Of a stretch of DNA of 64,000 nucleotides, positions 56,001 to 64,000 are shown in pieces. Position 1 is the first letter of the stretch; each line of letters starts with the position of its first letter. The notes under the pieces were generated by a model. It did no database searches, was not told the origin of the DNA, and was given only the letters and a program-made list of their open reading frames with translations. This stretch comes from Cryptosporidium bovis (taxonomy: Eukaryota; Apicomplexa; Conoidasida; Eucoccidiorida; Cryptosporidiidae). A program made the translations under genes and the position numbers. Location of the stretch: NCBI GenBank assembly GCA_009768925.2, contig VHIT02000012.1, positions 186,001-250,000 on the forward strand. Reading direction: 5' to 3'.

Positions 56001-58406
56001 ATGAATAGAATATTATTGTCAACATTGCTTTTTGTTTGTATAAAGATAGGATTTGCAACGGAGATTGTATATAAAGGTGAAAAAAAGAATAGTTTGAGTT
56101 TATCAGAGATAAATTCATTGACTAGTAAGTTAGAAACGGATTTGTACACAAAAAAAGGATGTAATGTTGAAGAGCTGGTACAAAGGGAATATGCGGAGGT
56201 AAATGTAACTATGAGAGAGGAAAACAATGGCACAAAGGAGGTGTTTTTAAGATTAAATGATTATAAGAATGAGTCAGATGAAAATATTCCTATACTAAAT
56301 AACGATATGAGTAATTCAGCGATAAACACACTAAAATTTAACTGGGAATTGAACAACTACGAAATAAAAAAAGAAGTTCAGTGGATAATTTTTTTGTTTA
56401 TTTTTAATAGCAATAATTATGTGAGTGTTCCAAAAAAAATGAAGTTAGTAAGTACATACAGGGATTGTTTGCTGTTTTTAAAAAATAACATTAAATTATT
56501 GGTAAAAAAGGAACTTAAAGGTGATGAATATATTTTTATTATGCAAAGGGGTTGCACAATATACATGGATAAGTATTGGAAATTGATAAGTAATTTGAAG
56601 AATAATAAATGGTTTAATGATGAGTATTTAGTTTTATTGAGAAAAGTAGCTAGTTCAAATCTTTACTTGACTTGGAGGGAGATATACAAAGTTGATCCGG
56701 CCAGATCACAGTGGTATATACTAAGAGAACTATCACAAAATAAATTTGATGAGATTTTACGTTTATTGAGAATACTAATTAAGGGCAAGGAATTCGACTT
56801 TGTGAAAAACATAGTTACCGATTATATGGTACAGTTTGAAAGGTATTATCAACAAAAAGAGTTAGAGAGGCAAAAGTCGAAAAAAGAATATGAAAAAATG
56901 AAAAATAAGAATGGACTGGACACTGAAGATGGTTATTGCACAAAAAAGTATAAAAATAGGAAAGATGGAAAGTGCAAGAGAATTGACCTTAAGATTTATT
57001 TGCCAAAAGAAATGCCGGAAATGTATGTTTACCATAGCCATATAAAAACGTGTGTATTGAATCTTACAATAATGTCTTTGTTCCAAGAAACAAAGGTTTA
57101 TTTTTACGACATATTTCAAAGGACAGGGATATACTATATTTTTCATAAGAAATCTATATCTGTTAATAGAAGGGCGTTGTTAAGATCAAATCAAATATGT
57201 AGTTTAATGTTTGAATTAACAACGAGACTCGAAAAACTGTATCACTTGTCTTTTTTAGATGAAAAGTATAAAATAAATACTTCAGAGTTGTTGGACAGTA
57301 ATTACAGCTCTGGTTTGGACTTGAGAAACATAACATATAATGGAGACAATGATTCAATTAGTGGCACAGTATTGGCAAAAAAGCTTTCATTTGATCCATA
57401 CTATTATTCGGTCTCGTCTAATATAGATATAGAGAAGTATTATACTCACTGTTTAGTTGGTTTTAGTGAGGAGAAGTGTATAACTGAATTTGAGGGGTTT
57501 GTTTCAGGATACGTTAAGGAGAATAAAAATTTGTTTGATAATGCAAGAATAGACTCTTTGGGCAAATTAGAAACTGAAGAGGATATTCAAATGAGAAAAG
57601 CAATGAAAGCTGACGTTGATCATGGATTATTTATTAAAAACTCCCAAATGGAGAAGGAATTTATATTAAAAAAATACAAGTTGTATGACGAACATATTCA
57701 GAACATCATTTCAAACTCAAATAATGTTGAATCATATAAAAAGCTGAGTGACAGTAGTAACAAAATACCCAATTATGTATCATTTATACAAATATTGTAC
57801 TTAAATTCAAAACTTTGGAGTATGGAAAAGTTATGGTATAAATTTCCAGTTTCATATTCATTGGATTTAAACAAATCAATTAAAGAGGGTGGGAATATAA
57901 ATATTAGGGACAACAAATTAAGTAAGATGACTATTGACAGTGTTTCTGTATGCATTAAAGTAGTGACAATATTATGGAAAAATGAGTTTTTGGAAGTAAA
58001 TAGCAGAAAATTCAGAGTTCTTGATTCTAGAAATAATATAGAATTTTATAAAGAAAGCAAAGGAATATCTAAAATATACCAAGATTACTCGACGATTTAT
58101 TTAATATGCATTAAAACAATGTCACAAAACTTAATTTATTACAGAAGGTTTTTGAAACATATTTATCCAAGCGAATATGAAAATAATTGGAAACTATGTA
58201 AATATTATGATATAAGCGATGACTTTGGAAACCCATCAATTAGCTTTCAATATATAAATGATAACAATGTTTATCTGCAATCACTTCCAAATGAGCTAAT
58301 TTTACCTTTGCTCAATAAAGTCGTATTCTTTTCGATTACCTTGAGTTATATTTTCCTATGCATTTCAGGAATAGGCATGCATATTATGATTTTTTTTGAT
58401 ATCTAA
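56001..58406 (+). CDS. Putative secreted/membrane protein, member of divergent paralogue pair
   Basis: 801 residues from the ATG at 56001; the codon just before it is GTG and not a start. A signal peptide is clear at about 4-20 (ILLSTLLFVCIKIGFA), and the C-terminus has a hydrophobic segment (VVFFSITLSYIFLCISGIGM) that ends almost at the stop, leaving only a short tail. The body is Lys/Asn/Tyr-rich. The order of landmarks matches the 53405-55579 gene: LTWREIYKVDPARSQWYILR in the first half, a Cys-Leu-rich middle, and DYSTIYLICIKTMSQNLIYY then RRFLKHIYPSE before the membrane segment. Residues about 290-330 form a highly charged Lys/Glu helix. GCATGCAT occurs at 58375-58382, within the last codons. 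The function is unknown and the family is probably lineage-specific. Confidence 0.78.
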   Translation: MNRILLSTLLFVCIKIGFATEIVYKGEKKNSLSLSEINSLTSKLETDLYTKKGCNVEELVQREYAEVNVTMREENNGTKEVFLRLNDYKNESDENIPILNNDMSNSAINTLKFNWELNNYEIKKEVQWIIFLFIFNSNNYVSVPKKMKLVSTYRDCLLFLKNNIKLLVKKELKGDEYIFIMQRGCTIYMDKYWKLISNLKNNKWFNDEYLVLLRKVASSNLYLTWREIYKVDPARSQWYILRELSQNKFDEILRLLRILIKGKEFDFVKNIVTDYMVQFERYYQQKELERQKSKKEYEKMKNKNGLDTEDGYCTKKYKNRKDGKCKRIDLKIYLPKEMPEMYVYHSHIKTCVLNLTIMSLFQETKVYFYDIFQRTGIYYIFHKKSISVNRRALLRSNQICSLMFELTTRLEKLYHLSFLDEKYKINTSELLDSNYSSGLDLRNITYNGDNDSISGTVLAKKLSFDPYYYSVSSNIDIEKYYTHCLVGFSEEKCITEFEGFVSGYVKENKNLFDNARIDSLGKLETEEDIQMRKAMKADVDHGLFIKNSQMEKEFILKKYKLYDEHIQNIISNSNNVESYKKLSDSSNKIPNYVSFIQILYLNSKLWSMEKLWYKFPVSYSLDLNKSIKEGGNINIRDNKLSKMTIDSVSVCIKVVTILWKNEFLEVNSRKFRVLDSRNNIEFYKESKGISKIYQDYSTIYLICIKTMSQNLIYYRRFLKHIYPSEYENNWKLCKYYDISDDFGNPSISFQYINDNNVYLQSLPNELILPLLNKVVFFSITLSYIFLCISGIGMHIMIFFDI

Positions 58407-58591
58407 TAAAAACATCGCAAAATCAGAAACTATAAGTTATACAGGAAAGTCATAATTAAAAACATATGAAAATAATTAGCAGGAAAGTTAAAATTAATAA
58501 ATTAAAAATAGGGATGTTTAACATTTAAATTAAAAATAAGTTAATTGTTTTTTTAATAAAAAATAATGTTTAATTATTTCCGCATTAAAAC

Positions 58592-60331
58592 TTAATTTAA
58601 ATTTCCATTTAAAGAAATATAGTTGAGATGGTTATTTATACCGTATCCATTACCAATTGTATGTTGGTTCTGAAAAAAAGACGGAAATCCATCATGCATA
58701 GGCATTGGTTGTGGTACCTTTGTAATTTTATTTGCAACAATTCTTGACAGAGATTCGGAAAATGGGTTATCACCAAGAGCATTTATTGGAACTGATGTTT
58801 TGAAGGATAAACACATTGGTGAAGAAGGTGGCGAAACTGGCTTGTCATTTGGTATTTGATATTCTTGTTGAATTGTATTCTCAGTTTGACTATAATCGTT
58901 ATTGTTATTAATATGGTTGTTATTTTTTGGTCTTCTCTTACATTTTGATTTAAAAACATCCTGTGAAAATGATTTTGGTGATGAGAAATCAATGTTTGTC
59001 TTTGGAGGTTGTATTAATGGTCTGATAATGGTCCTTGAATCATTTATACTTGAAAGAGAAGTTGAATTGGAATTATTGTTGAGTCCATCTTCATTGTCTA
59101 TACCTTCGGTTCCTTTCTCAACACAGGAATTCTTCTTAAGTAAACATTCTTCGGCCATTGCAGTTAATAAATATTTTGCAAGCATTTGAGAATCCATTCC
59201 AAGAGGATTGTTGTTTCGCAAAACATTATTTTGGTCAATTTGAGAAATATTGCTGGGATTTTGAGTTATAGGGGGGGAAGAAATTGCTGGGACCGGAATA
59301 TTATTATTTGTACATAATTGCTGTTGGAAATCCATCATCCCGATACTACTATTTGGTATGAATTGGTTATATCCTTGCATCATTGGTGCAAGTGGTGGTG
59401 ATGCTACTGTTGGAATTGGTGGTTGAATCATTCCAGGAAATTGAAGAATTTGCCCTCCTTGAATGTGGTTATGTGCAACCAAATTTGAAACTTGTGGCAT
59501 TACCATAATTTGTTGAGGAATCAATGGACCTGTTTGAATTTCCAAAGATTGATGAGGATTAAACCCTAATTGTTGCGCTTTCAAAGGTGGGGGTAATTGC
59601 TGTTGATTAATACTTTCAATAATGCCACTCCCAGTTTGTTGTAAATGAATTTGATTTGGAATTTGAACAATCATTTGTGGATTATAATCCGAACAACTTG
59701 GTCCAATTGAATGATTAATATTTTGGTGTATTGGAATGTTAGAAACAACAGGTGGAATGGATGTAGTGTTGTGTGTCCGATATTGAATATAAGTTGGAAT
59801 TTGACAATTGTTAACATCAAGTTGATTTACTGGGATACAATTTTGCTGGTCAATGCTATTGTTCGCAGTAATAGGATTATTCATACTTAATACATTATCA
59901 CAGGAAGAGGTGTTTGGGTTTGCAGCAAATTGAACTTCGTTTTCTATCAGAACATTATTAACAATGGAATTATTTTTCGCTAAAGAAATGTTACCAGTTT
60001 TTTCCATCTCAATATTGTTACTCACTACCCCAATTAAATCTCTTCCAGCATTCATAGTTGGGCTGGAAAATCCACTTTTCACTAGCACTGTATTTCCAAT
60101 ATTAACACTGTTATTCGGGCTTCCAGTATGAATATTCGAATTCTTTTTTGGACTTTTTGAAATTAGTAACCCAATACCACATCCTCCACTTGATTGTGCA
60201 CGACTTATAATCTTATTTCTTGAAAGGCTATTTTGCTTCCTCAATAATTCGTCCTCGAGATTCTTAACAGTTTTGTCTAATTCTTGTAAGTTCCTGTCAA
60301 TGCTTCTTATTTCATTTCCAATAAGTGTCAT
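58592..60331 (-). CDS. Unrecognised Gln/Asn/Pro-rich protein with N-terminal coiled coil
   Basis: 579 residues from the ATG at 60331. Residues 1-40 form a probable coiled coil (EIRSIDRNLQELDKTVKNLE). After a short Gly-containing linker the chain becomes Asn/Ser-rich (60-200) and then Gln/Pro/Ile-rich with many short hydrophobic-Pro repeats (about 200-360), of the kind seen in transcriptional co-regulators and RNA-granule proteins. A Lys/Arg patch (KSKCKRRPKNNNH) near residue 465 could be a nuclear signal. No enzyme domain is visible. Its upstream region contains a composite AP2/E2F element. A regulatory role is a guess from composition only. Confidence 0.65.
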   Translation of the reverse strand: MTLIGNEIRSIDRNLQELDKTVKNLEDELLRKQNSLSRNKIISRAQSSGGCGIGLLISKSPKKNSNIHTGSPNNSVNIGNTVLVKSGFSSPTMNAGRDLIGVVSNNIEMEKTGNISLAKNNSIVNNVLIENEVQFAANPNTSSCDNVLSMNNPITANNSIDQQNCIPVNQLDVNNCQIPTYIQYRTHNTTSIPPVVSNIPIHQNINHSIGPSCSDYNPQMIVQIPNQIHLQQTGSGIIESINQQQLPPPLKAQQLGFNPHQSLEIQTGPLIPQQIMVMPQVSNLVAHNHIQGGQILQFPGMIQPPIPTVASPPLAPMMQGYNQFIPNSSIGMMDFQQQLCTNNNIPVPAISSPPITQNPSNISQIDQNNVLRNNNPLGMDSQMLAKYLLTAMAEECLLKKNSCVEKGTEGIDNEDGLNNNSNSTSLSSINDSRTIIRPLIQPPKTNIDFSSPKSFSQDVFKSKCKRRPKNNNHINNNNDYSQTENTIQQEYQIPNDKPVSPPSSPMCLSFKTSVPINALGDNPFSESLSRIVANKITKVPQPMPMHDGFPSFFQNQHTIGNGYGINNHLNYISLNGNLN

Positions 60332-61260
60332 ATTTAATGTTGCTTTTAATTATAGGGCAATTTGAGGGATGCAATTTGTACCTCAGTCCTGTTCTTAGAT
60401 GGTCGATTAGAAAAATCGAAGGCAGCACAATTACTTAGTTAACAATAAATGAATGGATGAATTGAATTTTTTGCTCTAACTCAACTATTCAATAAATTAT
60501 GTCTTTATTTTATTAAAGTTATGTACATTTAAATATATATAAATATACACAACCGAGTTAATGCGTACAATATATTTTTTTTCCTCTAAATAAAGTTAAA
60601 CGTGTTTTCACTTAATTTCCATTGAAATCCAATAATAGATTCAAACCCAAGGTTATTTTCTGCCCTCTTGAAGTCTATTGTAAATGTGAAAATATAAATA
60701 AACTACCTTATTCTGTTTTAAAGGTTAATGAGTGCAAATAATCACACTTAGATGGCACATGCATACATGCATGCAGGCGCCAAAATAAGTGCAAATATTT
60801 GCAAGTTTCCACGCAACGTAAATAGGTGGTAACTATGTTAAAGGCCGAAGTGTCAAAATTTATATAAAGCCAAATAAATGAGAACATCATACAAAATTAG
60901 TGGGTCGTACCGTTTCTTGACTTATTTTTTCCTCCTGAATATTTGAGCAATGTAACTCTATACAATGGAAAAATGTTAGGTATCCGAATACAATAGGTGG
61001 GACAAAAACAATATAGTAAAATATATATAAAATTAGTAAGAAACAAGTCTAGGATACAAACATACAATATAGGAAAAAACGATGATGGGCATTCGTATAT
61101 ATATTTTAGACTAATATAATCATTGCAAATAAAAAAATGTGCCAAAGCACTTTTATTCTTTTACTTATTAAATAAATAGGAAAAAAAATTAGAAATGCAA
61201 CCTATGAGTAAAAAAATGGAATAAATAAAGATATAACTCATCATTTTAATATGTTGCTTC
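60332..61260. other. Intergenic region with composite AP2/E2F element
   Basis: A tandem minus-strand gap. A dense cluster at 60757-60782 joins ACATGCAT, CATGCATGCA and GGCGCCA. The rest is AT-rich with no supported gene. The 82-codon frame at 60897-61145 starts with TTG and has no recognised domain. Confidence 0.5.
60757..60782. promoter_or_regulatory. Composite GCATGC plus GGCGCC element
   Basis: ACATGCAT (60757-60764), CATGCATGCA (60766-60775) and GGCGCCA (60776-60782) are directly abutted, about 430 bases upstream of the Q-rich protein gene. Both words are known Cryptosporidium promoter motifs, and finding them fused suggests joint binding of an AP2 and an E2F-type factor. Confidence 0.5.
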
Positions 61261-64000
61261 CTAAATCGACGAATAATGGCTGATTTTCCATTCAATCTTT
61301 CTATTTGGGACTATGAGCGGATAAAGCTGAGGAAAAAAAGTTGGGCCATTTTCTTTAACTTCACGACGATATAATTTTTTAATTATAATCTTCATAACAA
61401 CAAAACTGACAGTAATGTTGATGATAAACGTGGACAAAAGAATGTAATTAATTTTGCCAGGGAGATAAACGACGTTCAAAATTTTGGACAATTGTGAACC
61501 TTGATTGAATAATATATAAATTGTAGATAGAAAGAGGAACAATGAATGCACTGAAAACAATATATTGGTAGAAAGTGCGAGTCTGAATGGCTTTGTTCTA
61601 TGCATCGCGAGACCAGTAGATAAATACTGAATACAAGTAGTAAGGAAAGTAACAGTATTTTCAATGCATACTAAGTGTTCAGGTTTTCTTTCTCCTCCAA
61701 TAGACTGGCCAGTAAATAAATAAGGAACAAATCCTTCTTGTTTTGATACAATGTAATTGTTCATCACTAAAAAGAATAACTGCACCACACATTGCATAAA
61801 TATGCCAATTAGTACATTGTTACTCAGTATATTTGTATAAACGGGGAATTTTGAGGGAAGTCGCTTATTCGTTCCTGTAAATGTCGCAAATATAGATATT
61901 GGAAGAAATGTAATAAGATCAGACCATATAAATTGATGATCAGTAAAATTTGTTCCTTTACTATATAAGAAGAGAACAGACGTAAATTGAATGAATATGT
62001 ACATTACAATATATTGGAATGATTGTATTGTAGATGTTAAGGCTGCTCTTCCTTCTAAAAGTATATCTGGAACAGCGTCTATATTCCTATCAACTGAAGA
62101 AATAAACGCAGAAGGTACTGTTTCATCATGGTCAGCAATAGAAATGCCAATATCAGCTGACTGTATAGCAAGAATATCATTGTTACCATCACCACACATT
62201 CCAACATATGTTTTTGGATTTAATTTCTGCAGGTTGAATATATGCAATGCTTTATCTGTTGGGGTCATTCTACAGTAAACATGGCAATATCTTGTTATGA
62301 ATTCTAGAGCAGACATTTTGATTGAGAATGGTATATCATTAAATTTTGCATCAAACTTTAGTATCATTTTTTTTTCAAAATATGCCAATTCATTATTATT
62401 GCGACCATTGAAAATATCACCAACAAAATTACTATTGAGTGGAATATCATTAGTTGAGTTAATCTGATTTCTAGTACAGTTGAGATTAAACGGTATATTA
62501 TTAAGCCCAATATACTCCTCCTCATTAAATTCCATACCATTATTCAATAAAACTCTGTCTGAATCACAGTAAATATTCGTTCTTGATATTGAATCAAGTA
62601 GAATCCATTTTGGAAGACTATTAGTTAATCTTTTATTGAAGGCATAACCGCTATTACGGTCTTTTCCACTTTTATCACTACTTATACTGTAATTGCCGTT
62701 ATTGTCATCATTAATATTGGAATTGCATACACGACTAATACAAGAATTATTGCAAATATAATTGTTCAAATTTAAATAATTACACAAGTAATAATATGTA
62801 TTTTTAAAGGTTTCGAGCAGACATCTCTTTCTTGAGGATTTAGTGCAAGTTTTATTTGGATCTTCAACAGGTTTATTTGATAAATCTAGAAATTCCAATC
62901 CAAATCTATAGTGAAGTTCGTGTAAGAACCTAAGACATTGGCCAGTAACAACCCAATGGATATTTTCAAAATTATAATTGATTAAAACCTCCTGAATACT
63001 TGAAAATTCATTAATTTTATCAAATTCTTTCGTCAGTAAGGTCCATTTAATGGATTTATTCATTTCATCATTTAAATCTTTATTGGTAAAAATATCCCCA
63101 ATTACATATATTTTAGGTTCATTATTGTTTGTTTCCGAGTTTGATATAATACCACATTCATTTGCAACGGAAATAGCAGTATTTGTATGATCACCAGTGG
63201 ATATTACACAATTAATATTCGCATTTTTGAGAGTGGATATAACATTTATACTATTAGATCTCAATTTATTTGCAAATATCATCAAACCAATATAACTAAG
63301 TTTATCTTCAATTTGGTTTCTGGATAGCTCTTCTAAGAAACAAGAAGTAGCATTTGAAGGCACATCAAAATAACCAAAGGCAAAACCAATGATCCTCATA
63401 CCTATTCTTGAGTAACTCAAAATGTGGTCCTCAAGATTGGTTGGAACTGTATTTTGGCTACAAATGTTTTTAATCTGTTCAGGACTACCTTTACAAAAAA
63501 TCATTATTTCTGTTGGTTTATTGGGATTTCTACATAATACCGTCATTCTCCGCAGTTTTGAACAGAATTCAAATACTTTAATAATCTCAAGTTCCTCATA
63601 GTCACTGTTTTTCTTATTTGAGTTGAAATTGTTTTTATCTCCATTATTACAATTATTTGGGTATTTTCTGACAACGCGTGTAGAAGATATTTCTCTGAAG
63701 TTAGACTTGGTTTTCGTATTAATAATAATGTCCAAGTAATTATCACACTCACTATTATTATTGTTGTTATTACCACAAGTACTTACGGGAGAATTGTCAG
63801 AGTATGAGCTAATATAGTTATCTACTGAATTGAAACTATGATCATAACTACTGTCCTTATCTTGGAGCTTCCAACCGCTAAAATTAAGCATACACATTTC
63901 CAAAGGTTCTCCAACGGGGATTCTTTGGGCGTTATAATGATCAAAATTACAATGGTTGCTGTAACTGGATCCAATCTTGGCTGTATTATCTCTATCAATA
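61261..64000 (-). CDS. P5-type cation-transporting ATPase, C-terminal part (5' end beyond window)
   Basis: The frame is open from the window edge to the TAG at 61261-61263. The TTG at 63903 is internal, since upstream codons read AQRIPVGEPLEMCM. The visible part starts in the nucleotide-binding domain (GEPLEMCMLNFSGWKL is the P5 counterpart of the DPLE/GW segment) and carries the KGSPEQ motif, an MTPTDKALHIF segment (the MSPEQK position), the hinge motif GDGNNDILAIQSADIGIS, and then six or so membrane helices. P5 ATPases include Spf1/ATP13A1 (ER transmembrane-helix dislocase) and ATP13A2 (lysosomal polyamine exporter). The phosphorylated Asp (DKTGT) and the N-terminal helices lie outside the window. 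Asn-rich insertions break up the nucleotide domain near 63650-63800 and 62600-62750. The choice between P5A and P5B is not settled. Confidence 0.88.
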   Translation of the reverse strand, partial: IDRDNTAKIGSSYSNHCNFDHYNAQRIPVGEPLEMCMLNFSGWKLQDKDSSYDHSFNSVDNYISSYSDNSPVSTCGNNNNNNSECDNYLDIIINTKTKSNFREISSTRVVRKYPNNCNNGDKNNFNSNKKNSDYEELEIIKVFEFCSKLRRMTVLCRNPNKPTEIMIFCKGSPEQIKNICSQNTVPTNLEDHILSYSRIGMRIIGFAFGYFDVPSNATSCFLEELSRNQIEDKLSYIGLMIFANKLRSNSINVISTLKNANINCVISTGDHTNTAISVANECGIISNSETNNNEPKIYVIGDIFTNKDLNDEMNKSIKWTLLTKEFDKINEFSSIQEVLINYNFENIHWVVTGQCLRFLHELHYRFGLEFLDLSNKPVEDPNKTCTKSSRKRCLLETFKNTYYYLCNYLNLNNYICNNSCISRVCNSNINDDNNGNYSISSDKSGKDRNSGYAFNKRLTNSLPKWILLDSISRTNIYCDSDRVLLNNGMEFNEEEYIGLNNIPFNLNCTRNQINSTNDIPLNSNFVGDIFNGRNNNELAYFEKKMILKFDAKFNDIPFSIKMSALEFITRYCHVYCRMTPTDKALHIFNLQKLNPKTYVGMCGDGNNDILAIQSADIGISIADHDETVPSAFISSVDRNIDAVPDILLEGRAALTSTIQSFQYIVMYIFIQFTSVLFLYSKGTNFTDHQFIWSDLITFLPISIFATFTGTNKRLPSKFPVYTNILSNNVLIGIFMQCVVQLFFLVMNNYIVSKQEGFVPYLFTGQSIGGERKPEHLVCIENTVTFLTTCIQYLSTGLAMHRTKPFRLALSTNILFSVHSLFLFLSTIYILFNQGSQLSKILNVVYLPGKINYILLSTFIINITVSFVVMKIIIKKLYRREVKENGPTFFPQLYPLIVPNRKIEWKISHYSSI

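Noticed and set aside
60897-61145. 82-codon Cys/Tyr-rich minus-strand frame
   Set aside because: TTG start only, no domain, inside an AT-rich gap.

Overview
The window looks like nuclear DNA of a Cryptosporidium-type apicomplexan. It is very AT-rich and compact, with long genes that are almost all intronless, many Asn- and Ser-rich insertions inside otherwise conserved proteins, and intergenic regions that repeatedly carry two promoter words described for Cryptosporidium: the ApiAP2-type GCATGC core and E2F-like GGCGCC/GGCGGGAA. The assignment rests on gene content and base composition. I cannot name a species or chromosome. There are no rRNA or tRNA genes, mobile elements or CRISPR arrays that I can support.

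Layout. 1-6.5 kb: C-terminal part of a WD40 protein (AAMP/Sqt1-like), a RING1-type RING finger protein, a VPS9 Rab5-exchange-factor protein and an ELMO-domain protein. 7.8-14 kb: an unrecognised type II membrane protein, an epsin-like ENTH protein with NPF motifs, and phosphomannose isomerase. 14.1-14.2 kb: a GC-richer, stem-loop-rich patch that may be a non-coding RNA. 14.7-25.2 kb: a 3488-residue GCN1 homologue. 26-29.2 kb: the TFIIH helicase XPB and the spliceosomal protein CWC15. 29.7-34 kb: an unrecognised acidic Asn-rich protein and NAD kinase. 34-35.4 kb: an Arp2/3 subunit ARPC1 homologue whose first exon is recovered here across a 168-base intron. 36-42.8 kb: the RNA acetyltransferase NAT10/Kre33, a NAA60-like N-acetyltransferase and the DNA glycosylase OGG1. 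44.4-45.9 kb: TATA-binding protein and a KCTD-type BTB protein. 46.9-53.1 kb: the ribosome-biogenesis factor RRP5. 53.4-58.4 kb: two head-to-head genes for related signal-peptide and transmembrane proteins of unknown function. 58.6-64 kb: a Gln/Asn/Pro-rich protein and the C-terminal part of a P5-type ATPase cut by the window end.

Most genes are housekeeping: transcription and repair (TBP, XPB, OGG1), RNA and ribosome production (CWC15, RRP5, NAT10), translational control (GCN1), membrane traffic (VPS9, ENTH, ELMO), and sugar and cofactor metabolism (PMI, NAD kinase). Genes lie on both strands without operons, so neighbourhood says little about function except for the head-to-head paralogue pair. 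The most interesting items are the ARPC1 gene with its new exon, the divergent secreted-protein pair, the RING plus RAWUL-like protein, the Gln in place of His in the XPB DEVH box, two candidate structured RNAs, and several composite AP2/E2F promoter elements.
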